Source: Polyangiaceae bacterium
GTDB lineage: Bacteria > Myxococcota_A > Polyangia > Polyangiales > Polyangiaceae
DNA length: 64,000 nucleotides
Reading direction: 5' to 3'
Assembly: GCA_019637265.1 (NCBI GenBank)
Contig: JAHBVY010000013.1
Coordinates: 1 to 64,000 of the forward strand
Shown here: piece by piece, positions 24,260-34,043 of the stretch
How the letters are laid out: every line of letters starts with the position of its first letter
Numbering within the stretch: the first letter of the stretch is position 1
Notes under the pieces: generated by a model
Told to the model about the DNA's origin: nothing
The model's database searches: none
What the model saw: only the letters and a program-made list of their open reading frames with translations
Program-made: the position numbers and the translations under genes

Positions 24260-25698
24260 TGACCGAGCCGCCCTCCCCCGTCGCCGCCCGCTCGGAGCGC
24301 AGCCTCGATGAGCTGACCGCCTCACGCCTCACGCTGGACGATCTGGTCGATCGCAGCGCGCTACGCGAGATGGCGGGCAGCTTCTACGAGCTGTTCCAGA
24401 TCCAGCTGATGATCTACAGCGAGGAGGGGATCCTGCTGAGCGCCGTCGCGGAGCAGCCCGAGCTGTACGCCTACCTGAACGAGTTCAGCGCGCCGCGCGA
24501 GGCGCTGGTGGAGCTGGCGCGGCGGGTGAGGGCGATCGATCCGCGACCTGCGGACGTCACCGAGCACTGCATCACCGGCGCCGTCTATCAGGTGTTCGGG
24601 CTCGACTACGACAACCGCCAAATAGGCCGCTTGATCCTCGGCCCGTTCCGCTCCCCGGAGCGCCGTGAGGTGGACCCGAAGCTGGTCGAGCTCGAGCCCT
24701 CGCTCGATCCAGAGCAGCTCAAGGCGCTGTTCGCGCGCCTGCCGCTCGCCACCACGGAGACGGTGGCGCTGATCGCGCGGCACCTGAAGGGCGCGCTGGA
24801 TCTCATCCTGTTCAGCGGCCACAAGGCGCTGCTCACCACCAACATGCACCTCGCGAGCGTGCGCGACAGCTTCCGTGAGCTGCAGGAGAAGAACGCGAAG
24901 CTGCAGGAGGCCTATAACCGCCTGAAGGAGCTCGATCGTTTGAAGAGCAACTTCCTCGCCACGGTGTCCCACGAGCTTCGCACGCCGCTCACGTCCATCA
25001 TCGGCTACAGCGAGATGCTCTCCGAGGGCATCGCGGGGGAGATGAACGCCGAGCAGCGGGAGTTCGTCACCACGATCCACGAGAAGGGGGAGCAGCTGCT
25101 CGAGCTGATCATGGGCCTGCTCGATCTCTCCAAGCTCGAGAGCGGCACCATGAGCCTGCACAAGCGCGAGGTGGACGTCGCGGAGCTGCTCGACGACGTG
25201 ACGAGCACGCTGCAGCCCACCGCGCGGAGGAAGGGCGTGCAGCTGACGTCTAGCGTGGGCGCCGGGCTCCCCACGCTGTGGGCGGACCCTGAGCGCCTGC
25301 GTCAGGTGCTGCTCAACCTGAGCGAGAACGCCATCAAGTTCACGCCGGAGGGGGGCACCGTGGAGCTCAGCGCCGCGGCCTCCTTCATGGATGTGGACGC
25401 TGGCGAGGGGGACGCCGATGGCATGGTGCTGTTCACCACCAAGCGCCCCGCGATGTCGCTCGTCGTCGCCGACACCGGCATCGGGATCAGCGAGCATGAG
25501 AAGGCGCGGGTGTTCGACGCCTTCTATCAGGTGGACGGCAGCTCCACCCGAGAGGCGGGCGGCACCGGGCTCGGCTTGTCGATCGTGAAGCGCCTGGTGG
25601 ACGCCCACGATGGCCGCGTGGAAATTCAAGACAACAGCCCGTGCGGCACGCGCTTCGTGGTGACGGTGCCGCGTCGGCGCGCGAGCATCTCGGGGTAG
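24256..25698 (+). CDS. Sensor histidine kinase with PocR-like sensory domain
   Basis: 480 residues. The N-terminal part (about 25-195) looks like a PocR sensory domain (DLVDRSALREMAGSFYELFQ, then EHCITGAVYQVFGL and GRLILGPFR). A coiled coil follows (ELQEKNAKLQEAYNRLKELD), then the HisKA box SHELRTPL with His239, and a HATPase domain with N box (LNLSENAIKF), G1 (VADTGIGIS) and G2 (GGTGLGLSI). There is no membrane segment, so it senses inside the cell. No response regulator is adjacent. The ATGA overlap with the GTPase gene suggests the two form one signalling unit. Confidence 0.93.
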   Translation: MMTEPPSPVAARSERSLDELTASRLTLDDLVDRSALREMAGSFYELFQIQLMIYSEEGILLSAVAEQPELYAYLNEFSAPREALVELARRVRAIDPRPADVTEHCITGAVYQVFGLDYDNRQIGRLILGPFRSPERREVDPKLVELEPSLDPEQLKALFARLPLATTETVALIARHLKGALDLILFSGHKALLTTNMHLASVRDSFRELQEKNAKLQEAYNRLKELDRLKSNFLATVSHELRTPLTSIIGYSEMLSEGIAGEMNAEQREFVTTIHEKGEQLLELIMGLLDLSKLESGTMSLHKREVDVAELLDDVTSTLQPTARRKGVQLTSSVGAGLPTLWADPERLRQVLLNLSENAIKFTPEGGTVELSAAASFMDVDAGEGDADGMVLFTTKRPAMSLVVADTGIGISEHEKARVFDAFYQVDGSSTREAGGTGLGLSIVKRLVDAHDGRVEIQDNSPCGTRFVVTVPRRRASISG

Positions 25699-25819
25699 CG
25701 GCGCGTGGCAGCGGCTGGGTCGCGGCGGGTCATGAGCACGCCGAGCGTGAGATCGTCGCCGAGCGCGGGCGCTCCGAGAGACGAGCGGCGCATCGAAGCG
25801 CGCGGGGTGGAGCGCTAGC

Positions 25820-26779
25820 GTGGCGGAGGCAGATCTCATCGGTGTGCTGCGGGCGGCGCTCGGGCCCGCTGCGTCAGCGCTCGGCTCGCGGCTCAGCCTC
25901 GGCATCGGCGACGACGCTGCTTGCCTCGAGTGGGTGGGGGGGGAGCTAGTGGTCAGTGTGGATGCCCAGGTGCAGGGCTCGCACTTCGATCTCCGGTGGC
26001 TGAGCCTCCAGGACGTCGGCTACCGGAGCCTCCAGGCCGCCGCGAGCGACCTCGCCGCGATGGCGGCGGAGCCGGTGGCGGCGGTGGCGCAGCTCACGTT
26101 GCCGCGCGGATTCACGCGCCGGAGGCTCGCGGCGCTGGCGGCGGGGCAGGCGCGCGCTTCGGAGGAGCTCGGCTGCCCCGTGATCGGGGGCAACCTGAGC
26201 CGCGGCGGTGAGCTCTCGGTGGTCACGACGGTGATCGGGCGAGCGCGGCGCCCGCTGCGGCGCGCGGGGGCGCGCCCCGGGGATCGGCTGTGGCTGTTCG
26301 GTGAGGTGGGCCTCGCGCGCGCGGGGCTGCTCTTGCTCTCGCGGGGGCTCGCGCGCGGTGATCACGCCGCGCGCCTCGCCGTCGCCGCCTGGCGCTGCCC
26401 GCGCGCTCAGCTCGAAGCGGGGCTCGCGCTGCGGGGCGCTCACGCCGCCATCGATGTCTCCGATGGCCTCGCGGGGGACGCGGGGCAGCTCGCGGCGCAG
26501 AGCGGGGTGCGCCTGGTGCTGAGCCGCGCGGCGCTCCAAGGTGCCTTGCCCGGGGCGCTCACGCGGCTCGCGGCGCGCCTCGGTGAAAGCGCGCTCGATC
26601 TCGCGCTGACGGGCGGTGAGGACTACGCGCTGCTGGTCGCGGCGCCGCCCAAGTGGCGCGCGCCGGGTGGTCAGGAGGTGGGCCGGGTGGAGGCGGGAGC
26701 CGGCGCCTGGCTCGACGACGGCGCGCGGCAGCGACGCCTGAGCGGGGGCTTCGATCCGTTCGTGGGAGCGCGGGAGTGA
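25820..26779 (+). CDS. thiL: Thiamine-monophosphate kinase
   Basis: 319 residues starting at GTG. It phosphorylates thiamine phosphate to the active diphosphate. The family blocks are GIGDDAACLEW, the metal-binding SVDAQVQGSHFDLRW, AAASDLAAMAAEP, VIGGNLSRGGELSV and the C-terminal AIDVSDGLAGDAGQLA and LTGGEDYALLVA. GGNLSRG replaces the usual GGD-T/S-rich loop, a conservative change. It converges with the Ser/Thr kinase gene, with only three bases between the two stops. Confidence 0.93.
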   Translation: MAEADLIGVLRAALGPAASALGSRLSLGIGDDAACLEWVGGELVVSVDAQVQGSHFDLRWLSLQDVGYRSLQAAASDLAAMAAEPVAAVAQLTLPRGFTRRRLAALAAGQARASEELGCPVIGGNLSRGGELSVVTTVIGRARRPLRRAGARPGDRLWLFGEVGLARAGLLLLSRGLARGDHAARLAVAAWRCPRAQLEAGLALRGAHAAIDVSDGLAGDAGQLAAQSGVRLVLSRAALQGALPGALTRLAARLGESALDLALTGGEDYALLVAAPPKWRAPGGQEVGRVEAGAGAWLDDGARQRRLSGGFDPFVGARE

Positions 26780-26782
26780 GGC

Positions 26783-28444
26783 TCAGAAGCCTGGGTCGGT
26801 GACCTGGGGCGGGACGAAGCCGGGCTTCGGACCAGGCTTGGGCTTGGGCTCCGGTTTCGGCTCTGGCTTGGGCTCGGCTTTGGGCTCCGGCTTCGGCTCA
26901 GGGCTGGGCTCGGCCTTGGGCGCGGGCTCCACCTTGGCTGACGCCTCGGCGCCTGGCTTGCGCTCGGCCACGGGTCGCGGCTCGTTCGCGGGGAGCTCCT
27001 GGGCCAGATCGTCAGGGTTGATGCCCGACTCCTCGGGCTCGGCCCCCTCGGGAGGGGTGCCTGGCGTGTCGGGTGCTGGCTCCACCTCACTCTGGGGCGC
27101 GGCCGCTGGGGTGGGCGTCACCGCCTGATCCGTGGAGCGGCTGGCGATCAGCAAGGCGGCGCCGCCACCGAGCAGCAGCACCGTCAGGGCGCCGCCCAGC
27201 ATCAGCCCGAGGCCGCGGGACTTGCGCGGCGGCGCGGTGGGCACCTCGGTGCCGTAGGGCGTGCCGTGCGTGCTGGGAGGCGGGGGGATGGAGCTGACGT
27301 CGTACGGCTGGGACCACGTCACCTCGGAGCTCACGCCGCTCGTGCGCTCCAGCCCGGTGTGGGTCCGCGAGACGCGCGGCAGCGACACCTGACTCATCAG
27401 GTCAGGCATCGATCTCAGCTGCATCCGCTCCTGGTTGTCCTGGAAGCGCTCGTCCGCCGCGCGGATCGCCGCGCGCAGCGCCTCACGGCGCTCCTCGCCC
27501 CGGGAGCCGAGCAGCTCCGTCACGAAGCGCCCCACCTCGTCGGTGCGGAGCCTTGGGGTGTTGGGGGGGAACACTCGATCGAGCGCCGACTCGAACTCCG
27601 CGGCCGTCTGGAAGCGCTCGTTCGGGTCGCGCGCCAACGCCCGCATCACCACCGTCTCGAGCGGCTTTGGGTAGTCGTTGTCGAACGCGCGGGGCGACAC
27701 GACGGGGCGATCGGAGACGATGTTCTGGAGCGTGATGACGTCCGTCTCCCCACGGAAAGGGTGCTTCCCCGTGGTGAGCTGGTACAGGATGATCCCCAGG
27801 GCGAAGAGGTCAGTGCGGCGGTCGATCGCCTCGCCCAGCGCCTGCTCCGGGCTCATGTATGGCGGCTTGCCCTTGATTTGCCCAGCGCCGGTGATGGTCG
27901 CGCTGCGCCCGGCGGCCTTGGCGACGCCGAAGTCCACGATCTTCACGACCCCGTCGTAGGTGATCAGGATATTCTGCGGGGAAATGTCGCGATGGACGAG
28001 GCCCAGGCTCACGCCGGCCTCGTCCTTGAGCTCGTGAGCCGCGTGCAGCCCGGCGCAGGCGTCCGCCACGATCCGCACGGCGATGTGACGAGGGACGCCG
28101 CCCACCTTGGCGGCGGCGCGGCGGAGCGCGCTGAGCGGCTCACCATCCACCCACTCCATGACCAGGTAGAGGATGTCGTCCTGCTCGCCGAGGTCTTGGA
28201 TTTGGCAGACGTTCGGGTGGCGGATGTTCGAGGCCAGCGTGGCCTCGTCCAGGAACATCTGCTCGAACATCGGATCGTCGCTGATGGTCGGCAGCATCGT
28301 CTTGATGGCGACCGTCTTCGAGAACCCGCGGGTGCCGTGCAGCCGCGCCGCCCACACCGCCGCCATCCCACCCTGGGCGATCGGTATCAGGAACTCGTAG
28401 CGACCGAGGGTCTGCCCCGGCTGGATCTCGCCAAGCGTTTGCAT
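26783..28444 (-). CDS. Membrane-anchored Ser/Thr protein kinase (PknB type) with charged repeat tail
   Basis: 553 residues from the Met at MQTLGEIQPG; an upstream start at 28483 would add 13 residues. The kinase domain (about 15-285) shows the glycine loop (IAQGGMAAVW), VAIKTM lysine, LVHRDISPQN, DFG in IVDFGVAK and the MSPEQ activation segment. After a Ser/Pro-rich linker comes one membrane segment (GLMLGGALTVLLLGGGAALL). The outer part is Pro/Glu/Lys-rich and ends in alternating PEPK repeats before PGFVPPQVTDPGF. The repeats may span the cell wall or periplasm. The substrate is unknown. Confidence 0.93.
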   Translation of the reverse strand: MQTLGEIQPGQTLGRYEFLIPIAQGGMAAVWAARLHGTRGFSKTVAIKTMLPTISDDPMFEQMFLDEATLASNIRHPNVCQIQDLGEQDDILYLVMEWVDGEPLSALRRAAAKVGGVPRHIAVRIVADACAGLHAAHELKDEAGVSLGLVHRDISPQNILITYDGVVKIVDFGVAKAAGRSATITGAGQIKGKPPYMSPEQALGEAIDRRTDLFALGIILYQLTTGKHPFRGETDVITLQNIVSDRPVVSPRAFDNDYPKPLETVVMRALARDPNERFQTAAEFESALDRVFPPNTPRLRTDEVGRFVTELLGSRGEERREALRAAIRAADERFQDNQERMQLRSMPDLMSQVSLPRVSRTHTGLERTSGVSSEVTWSQPYDVSSIPPPPSTHGTPYGTEVPTAPPRKSRGLGLMLGGALTVLLLGGGAALLIASRSTDQAVTPTPAAAPQSEVEPAPDTPGTPPEGAEPEESGINPDDLAQELPANEPRPVAERKPGAEASAKVEPAPKAEPSPEPKPEPKAEPKPEPKPEPKPKPGPKPGFVPPQVTDPGF

Positions 28445-28561
28445 CCGCGCTTTGAGCCTTACAGACACGGGCCTGGCACACAAGCCGGGCCGCCTCGCTT
28501 TTCCCGGCCGCTCCGCCGTCCGCTCTGCCGTCCGCTGGTTCGCGCGGTCGGCGGCGCTGCC

Positions 28562-29131
28562 TCATGGGGTGCGGCGCGCGGTCGCCACGCGCGTGAGCAC
28601 CCAGCTGAACAGCCAAGCAGAGCCGGTCGCGAGGACGAGGGTGGCGACGATGAAGCGCCCCCGGGTGGCGCCGAGCACACCCCAGCCGCTCGGGACGGCG
28701 TGGGCTGCGTTGACGTTGGCGGCCTCCGGCAGGCACCCGCGTGAGAACAAGACCACCGCCGCGAGCAACGCGAGCGCGCCGAGCCAGGCGCAGCGCGGCA
28801 CCCCGAAGCGCCGCGCGCCAGCCAATGCGAGCGCCGCCCCGCCGAGGTGCACCGCGTAGGAGGTGGGGATGATGCTCGAGCTCGCGAGCCACACGTCGGC
28901 GAGCCACACCAAGCACCCCGGCAACATCCAGATCCCCGCGGCGCTGACGAGCCGCGGTGAGGCGAGGAGCCAACCGAGCGCGAGGCCCACCGCGCTCACG
29001 TTGCACAGCCAGAAACAGTCAGCGAACCGATCCTCCTGGATGGCGCGCCAGTCGTGCAGCGCCACGGCCGCCAGGAAGAGCACGCCGAGCACTAGCTCGA
29101 TCGCGCGACCTCTCTCTGCTGACTTCGGCAC
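28562..29131 (-). CDS. Integral membrane protein of unknown function
   Basis: 189 residues from the GTG at 29131, chosen because GGAGGG lies 7 bases upstream; a TTG at 29149 is the longer alternative. About five or six hydrophobic segments are visible (ELVLGVLFLAAVALHDW, VGLALGWLLAS, ALALAGARRFG, LALLAAVVLFSRG, FIVATLVLATGSAWLFSWVL). I recognise no family. It is upstream of and in the same direction as the Ser/Thr kinase gene, 117 bases away. Confidence 0.65.
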   Translation of the reverse strand: MPKSAERGRAIELVLGVLFLAAVALHDWRAIQEDRFADCFWLCNVSAVGLALGWLLASPRLVSAAGIWMLPGCLVWLADVWLASSSIIPTSYAVHLGGAALALAGARRFGVPRCAWLGALALLAAVVLFSRGCLPEAANVNAAHAVPSGWGVLGATRGRFIVATLVLATGSAWLFSWVLTRVATARRTP

Positions 29132-29149
29132 CGTGTGACCCTCCGCCAA

Positions 29150-29800
29150 CCAAGCATAGGCTCCAAAGACGATGCGCCGCGGAGCGGCGCGGCGCTTCCG
29201 TGTGTTTCGCCCGTGGTGCTGGCCGGCGCACGAGCCCTTTCGGCGCTTTCAGCGCCTTGCCAAACCCCCAACCCCTGAGCCCCTCGACCCGAGCCCAAAC
29301 CCCCCAGCTCCCGCCCAAACCGTCCCCAGAAAATCGGCCACATGGCCGATTCGCCGGATGACCCCCCAGTGGGAGGTGGAGAACCTGTGACCTGCTTGTT
29401 GAGGTTCTCTTCGTAACCTGTGTTCAGGCCTCAGAAGTTCAGCATTTCCGGACCCCCGCGAACCCACAGGAGCTCGGCCGGAGGTGCCGTGTCGCTTCGC
29501 GCCACGAGGCCCGTCCCACTAGATGCTGGGTTTTTGTGCTTCCCCACCCCAACAGGTTGGGGTATGGATCCCTCCTCGCTCGGATCCTGAGCGGGCGTCC
29601 CAGATACCTCCGGCGCTGCGCTGCTGCACACCTGTTGCGGGCGCTCCTGCACGGCGGTCCAGTGACGGCCGAGCAGCTTCGAGGGGGGAGGGCTGAGCAC
29701 CTGTGTAGATCGATCGAGGGCTGGTGTGGCGAGCGGGGGGCGAGTATACAGTGACAAGTGTTCAGTGCATGAGGCGGCGCGGGCTCACGTGTCGCTTGGT
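29150..29800. other. Gene-poor intergenic region upstream of the nrdJ hairpin array
   Basis: About 650 bases between the membrane protein gene and the hairpin array. It holds one copy of the dispersed GGGGGTTTGGCA motif (29252-29269, reverse orientation). Open frames on both strands are GC-driven and overlap each other. I looked for a cobalamin riboswitch and a clear NrdR box upstream of the B12-dependent reductase and found neither. The nrdJ promoter should lie here. Confidence 0.4.
29252..29269 (-). repeat. Dispersed intergenic motif GGGGGTTTGGCA, copy
   Basis: The reverse copy GCGCCTTGCCAAACCCCC lies upstream of the membrane protein gene that ends at 28562. Confidence 0.7.
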
Positions 29801-30011
29801 GGCTGCCTCGGGCAGCAGGCTTGATGGGCTGCCTTCGGGCAGCAGGCTTGATGGGCTGCCTTCGGGCAGCTGGGTTTGAAGGGCTGCCTTTAGGCAGCAG
29901 GCTTGATGGGCTGCCTGGGCGGCCGGGTTCGATTGGTTTGAAGGGCTGCCTTTCGGCGGCGTGGTTGGTGGGTCACCGCGTGGGCGGGACTGGTTCGCCG
30001 CCCTGGGCGGC
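29801..30011 (+). repeat. Tandem hairpin array before nrdJ (seven GCTGCC/GGCAGC stems)
   Basis: Seven successive small stem-loops, GCTGCC-loop-GGCAGC or close variants, begin at 29802, 29828, 29855, 29883, 29910, 29945 and 29997. Two have perfect TTCG loops and others have TCG, TTTA or TTTC. The spacer AGGCTTGATGG or GGGTTTGAAGG repeats between them. The last stem ends 21 bases before the nrdJ start codon, so the array probably lies in the nrdJ mRNA leader. Confidence 0.85.
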
Positions 30012-30032
30012 TAGGATGGGAAGGAATCGAAG

Positions 30033-33000
30033 ATGGCGCAGTCGATGGTGGGGCAGGAGACGGTGACGAACAAGACGAGCTCCGAGGCGGGGCGTGAAAA
30101 GGGGGCTCCGTCGGGGCTCGCCTTCACGCGCCGGTACACGGAGGCGGGGCAGGGTCCGTTCGATCAGGTGGAGTGGCAGCGCCGCACCAGCGTGATCACG
30201 AACCCGGACGGCTCGGTCGTGTTCAAGATGGAGGGCGCGGAGATCCCGCGTGAGTGGTCTCAGCTCGCGACCGACATCGTCGTCAGCAAGTACTTCCGTA
30301 AGAGCGGCGTGGGTGGGGAGGCCTCGGGGCAGGAGACGAGCGTGCGCCAGGTGGTTCACCGCGTCGCGCACACCATCCGCGCCGCGGGCGAGCGCTTCGG
30401 CGGTTACTTCGCGACCCCAGAGGACGCCGAGGTGTTCGAGGCGGAGCTCACCTACCTGCTGGTGAACCAGTACGGCGCCTTCAACTCCCCCGTGTGGTTC
30501 AACTGCGGCCTCTACCACGAGTACGGCATCACCGGCTCCGGCGGCAACTGGGCCTGGAGCGAAGGCACCGTGAGCGACGTGGAGGAGACGCCCAACGCGT
30601 ACATCCGCCCGCAGTGCTCCGCGTGCTTCATCCAGTCGGTGGATGACGACTTGATGAGCATCTATGAGCTGGTGCGCCACGAGGCGCGGCTCTTCAAGTA
30701 TGGCTCCGGCACCGGCACCAACTTCAGCGCGTTGCGCGGCCGCCAGGAGAAGCTCTCCGGCGGCGGCACCTCGAGCGGGCTCATGAGCTTCTTGGAGGTG
30801 CTCGATCGCGCGGCCGGCGCGACCAAGAGCGGCGGCACCACCCGGCGCGCCGCGAAGATGGTGTGCCTCGACATGGACCACCCGGAGATCGTGGACTTCG
30901 TCCAGTGGAAGGTCCGTGAGGAGACGAAGGCGCGCGCGCTGATCGCCGCGGGTTACGAGTCGGACTTCAACGGGGAGGCCTACAAGACCGTCAGCGGTCA
31001 GAACTCCAACAACTCCATCCGCGTCAGCGATGAGTTCATGCAGGCCGCCACCACGGGCGGCAAGTGGCAGACCCGCGCTCGCACCACGGGCGAGGTGGTG
31101 GACACCTACGACGCGAGCGAGCTGTGGGGCATGGTGGCGGAGGCCGCGTGGAGCTGCGCGGATCCGGGCGTCCAGTACGACACCACCATCAACCGCTGGC
31201 ACACCTGCCCCAACACGGCGCGCATCAACGCGTCGAACCCCTGCTCCGAGTACATGTTCCTCGACAACTCGGCGTGCAACTTGTCGTCACTGAACCTGAC
31301 GAAGTTCCTCGACGCTTCGGGTCGCTTCGACGTGGAGGGCTACCGCCACGCCGTGCGGCTGTTCTTCCTGGCCCAGGAGATCTTGGTGGATCTCTCGAGC
31401 TACCCCACCGCGAGCATCGCCAAGAACTCCCACGACTTCCGGCCGCTCGGGCTCGGTTACGCGAACCTCGGCACCTTGCTGATGGTGCTCGGCATCCCCT
31501 ACGATTCGCAGCAGGGGCGCGCGATGGCCGCGGCGCTGACCGCCATTTTGTGTGGCCACGCCTACCGCGTGAGCGCGGAGGTGGCCAAGGCCAAGGGCGC
31601 GTTCAATGGCTTCGCCGAGAACCGCGACCCCATGCTCCGCGTGATGCGCATGCATCAGGAGGCGGCCTACGGCATCGACCGCGACCGCTGCCCGGAGGAG
31701 CTGTGGCGCGCCGCGCGCGAAGATTGGGACGAGGTGGTGCGGCTCGGTGAGCTCCACGGCTACCGCAATGCTCAGGCCACCGTCCTAGCGCCCACCGGCA
31801 CCATCGGCCTCTTGATGGACTGCGACACCACCGGCATCGAGCCCGATTTCGCGCTGGTGAAGTTCAAGAAGCTCGCCGGCGGCGGCTACTTCAAGATCGT
31901 CAACCAGGCTGTCCCCTTCGCCTTGGCGCGGCTCGGCTACAGCCCCGCGGAGGCGCAGGAGATCGTCGCGTTCGTCTCCGGGACGAACACGCTGCTCGGC
32001 GCGCCCCACATCAACCGCCAGAGCCTGAAGGAGCGCGGCCTCACCGATGAGGATCTGCGGAAGGTGGAGGACGCGCTCCCCGGCGTCTTCGATCTGAACC
32101 TCGCCTTCTCGCCCTGGGTGCTCGGTAAGGACACTTACCAGCGGCTCGGCATCACCGCGGAGCGGATGAGCCAGCCCGGCTTCAACCTGCTGCGCGCGCT
32201 GAAGTTCACCTCGCAGGAGATCGAGGAGGCGGGTGACGTCATCGTCGGGCGCATGACGATCGAAGGCGCGCCCTACCTGCGTGAGGAGCACCTGCCGGTG
32301 TTCGACTGCGCGAACCGCTGCGGCCGCACCGGACAGCGCTACTTGGCGCCGATGGCCCACGTCCAGATGATGGCGGCGACGCAGCCCTTCCTGTCGGGCG
32401 CCATCAGCAAGACAGTGAACCTGCCGAACGAGGCCACCGTGGACGAGGTGCGTCGCATCTATGAGGAGGGCTGGAAGCTCGGCCTCAAGGCGGTGGCGCT
32501 CTACCGTGATGGTTGCAAGGCCTCGCAGCCGCTATCGACCAGCAGCGGGAGCAGCGATCAGGAGGAGGAGTCCCAGGCGGACGCGCAGGCCGCGAAGCAA
32601 GTCGCTCAGCTGGTGCGGCCCACGGGCACCCGCGTGCGGCTCCCGAAGAAGCGCGCGGGCTTCACCCAAGAGGCGACGGTCGGCGGCCACAAGGTGTTCG
32701 TCCGCACCGGCGAGTACGAGGACGGCTCGCTCGGCGAGATCTTCATCGACATGCACAAGGAGGGCGCGGCGTTCCGCTCCCTGATGAACTGCTTCGCGAT
32801 GGCGGTCAGCGTGGGGCTCCAGTACGGCGTGCCCCTGTCCACCTACGTGGAGCAGTTCACCTTCACCCGCTTCGAGCCGCACGGCGTGGTGGTGGGGCAC
32901 CCGAACATCAAGTTCTCCACCTCGATCGTGGACTACATCTTCCGCGTGCTGGGGGTGGAGTACCTGAAGCGCTACGATTTTGCGCAGGTGCCGCCGGAGG

Positions 33001-33281
33001 AGCAGCCGGTGATCGCGGATCCGGTGGAGACGCGCCGTCAGCAGGAGCTCTTGGTTTCGTCGGCGGGGGCTTCGTCGGCGGGGGCTTCGTCAGCGGAGGC
33101 GACTGGCGGGTCGGCTACGCTGGCGGCGCCGGTCACGGAGGCGCGCGGCAGCGGGCTCGACGCGCAGCTGGAGGAGATGATGGGGGACGCGCCGGTCTGC
33201 GACGGCTGCGGCCACATCACGGTCCGTAACGGCGCCTGCTACAAGTGCCTGAACTGCGGCAACTCCATGGGGTGCTCCTGA
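30033..33281 (+). CDS. nrdJ: Adenosylcobalamin-dependent ribonucleotide reductase (class II)
   Basis: 1082 residues. It reduces ribonucleotides to deoxyribonucleotides using coenzyme B12, independent of oxygen. The blocks [64 protein letters not shown] and [20 protein letters not shown] are those of NrdJ. The C-terminus ends in a four-Cys zinc-ribbon (CDGCGHI, then CYKCLNCG), typical of this class. An Ala/Ser/Gly repeat (ASSAGASSA) precedes it. The start is supported by GGAAGGA about 8 bases upstream. No class I reductase is in the window. Confidence 0.97.
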   Translation: MAQSMVGQETVTNKTSSEAGREKGAPSGLAFTRRYTEAGQGPFDQVEWQRRTSVITNPDGSVVFKMEGAEIPREWSQLATDIVVSKYFRKSGVGGEASGQETSVRQVVHRVAHTIRAAGERFGGYFATPEDAEVFEAELTYLLVNQYGAFNSPVWFNCGLYHEYGITGSGGNWAWSEGTVSDVEETPNAYIRPQCSACFIQSVDDDLMSIYELVRHEARLFKYGSGTGTNFSALRGRQEKLSGGGTSSGLMSFLEVLDRAAGATKSGGTTRRAAKMVCLDMDHPEIVDFVQWKVREETKARALIAAGYESDFNGEAYKTVSGQNSNNSIRVSDEFMQAATTGGKWQTRARTTGEVVDTYDASELWGMVAEAAWSCADPGVQYDTTINRWHTCPNTARINASNPCSEYMFLDNSACNLSSLNLTKFLDASGRFDVEGYRHAVRLFFLAQEILVDLSSYPTASIAKNSHDFRPLGLGYANLGTLLMVLGIPYDSQQGRAMAAALTAILCGHAYRVSAEVAKAKGAFNGFAENRDPMLRVMRMHQEAAYGIDRDRCPEELWRAAREDWDEVVRLGELHGYRNAQATVLAPTGTIGLLMDCDTTGIEPDFALVKFKKLAGGGYFKIVNQAVPFALARLGYSPAEAQEIVAFVSGTNTLLGAPHINRQSLKERGLTDEDLRKVEDALPGVFDLNLAFSPWVLGKDTYQRLGITAERMSQPGFNLLRALKFTSQEIEEAGDVIVGRMTIEGAPYLREEHLPVFDCANRCGRTGQRYLAPMAHVQMMAATQPFLSGAISKTVNLPNEATVDEVRRIYEEGWKLGLKAVALYRDGCKASQPLSTSSGSSDQEEESQADAQAAKQVAQLVRPTGTRVRLPKKRAGFTQEATVGGHKVFVRTGEYEDGSLGEIFIDMHKEGAAFRSLMNCFAMAVSVGLQYGVPLSTYVEQFTFTRFEPHGVVVGHPNIKFSTSIVDYIFRVLGVEYLKRYDFAQVPPEEQPVIADPVETRRQQELLVSSAGASSAGASSAEATGGSATLAAPVTEARGSGLDAQLEEMMGDAPVCDGCGHITVRNGACYKCLNCGNSMGCS

Positions 33282-33289
33282 GACCGCGA

Positions 33290-33316
33290 GCCAGCTCCCC
33301 TCCGGGTGGGGCTGGC
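33290..33316 (+). terminator. Hairpin after nrdJ
   Basis: GCCAGCTCCCC / GGGGCTGGC stem with a short loop, beginning 9 bases after the nrdJ stop. There is no T-run, so terminator function is only likely. Confidence 0.45.
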
Positions 33317-33410
33317 GTCATCACCTGACAGCGGGCCCCATCCCGTCACGCGGGGTGGGGGTGCTGCCGGGCCTGAGGGCGCGGTCGTGGCTGTTGGATT
33401 TGGGTTTTTT

Positions 33411-33430
33411 GGGGGTTTGGCATCGCGCTG
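33411..33430 (+). repeat. Dispersed intergenic motif GGGGGTTTGGCA, copy
   Basis: GGGGGTTTGGCATCGCGCTG, preceded by TTGGATTTGGG. It is one of seven copies of this motif between genes of the window, in either orientation. Confidence 0.7.
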
Positions 33431-33623
33431 AGCGCGCCGCGCCAGGCCCCGCGCGGGGTCCCATCAGCCCCCTGCTCGAGCCTTTCGCGCCTGGGAGGGA
33501 TGGGCTAGGTTCCACGGAGGCTAGAGCCGCCCGTTGGACCTTTTTAGGTCTTGGGCCGTCATGGAGCTAACCTCGGGCCCACCCGCGGCGTACCGAGCGG
33601 CGATCAAGCTAGGAGACGAGAGG

Positions 33624-34043
33624 ATGACTTTGAACTCGAACAAGCGTGCGGCGATCCCGGTGTTGTTGGGCCTGTTGGCCCCCTCGATCGCGCTGTGGGT
33701 GCCTGGCTGCAAGAAGGACGAGCCGCCGCCGCCGCTGCCCACCGCCACCGCGGAGCCCACTCAGGAGACGGAGCTCGCGCTGGAGCCGGAGGACGCCGGG
33801 GTGGACGCCGACGCGGACGCCAAGAAGGTGGTCGGCACCGGGACGCCCGCGCCCAGCCTGAAGGCTTGTTGCAACGCGCTGGCGCAGAACGCCAAGAGCG
33901 CGCCGCCGCCGAACAACGTGTACATGAGCCAGGCCGCCGCGGTGTGTCACTCGATGGTGGCGCAGGGGCAAGGCTCGGGGACCATCCTCGGTGCGGTGCG
34001 CGGCGCGCTCAAAGGCGCAGGTATGCCGTCGGCGTGTCGCTGA
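33624..34043 (+). CDS. Small putative lipoprotein
   Basis: 139 residues from the ATG at 33624, preceded by GGAGACGAGAGG. An N-terminal hydrophobic segment ends in LWVPGC, a lipobox-like site, followed by KKDEPPPPLP and an acidic stretch (ALEPEDAGVDADADAK). The C-terminal part (SLKACCNALAQNAKSAPPPN, then SQAAAVCHSMVAQGQGSGTI) has three to four Cys and may be a small helical domain. The function is unknown. Its end overlaps the start of the M20 peptidase gene by 10 bp. Confidence 0.75.
   Translation: MTLNSNKRAAIPVLLGLLAPSIALWVPGCKKDEPPPPLPTATAEPTQETELALEPEDAGVDADADAKKVVGTGTPAPSLKACCNALAQNAKSAPPPNNVYMSQAAAVCHSMVAQGQGSGTILGAVRGALKGAGMPSACR

Noticed and set aside
24361-25905. 514-codon minus-strand open frame
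   Set aside because: Antisense to the histidine kinase, which carries H, N and G boxes.
27266-28744. 492-codon plus-strand open frame
   Set aside because: Antisense to the Ser/Thr kinase, which has all kinase motifs.
29431-29757. Small overlapping open frames on both strands before nrdJ
   Set aside because: No ribosome binding site, no motif and mutual overlap; composition effects.
29400-30032. Cobalamin riboswitch upstream of the B12-dependent nrdJ
   Set aside because: No B12-box-like core was found; only the hairpin array is present.
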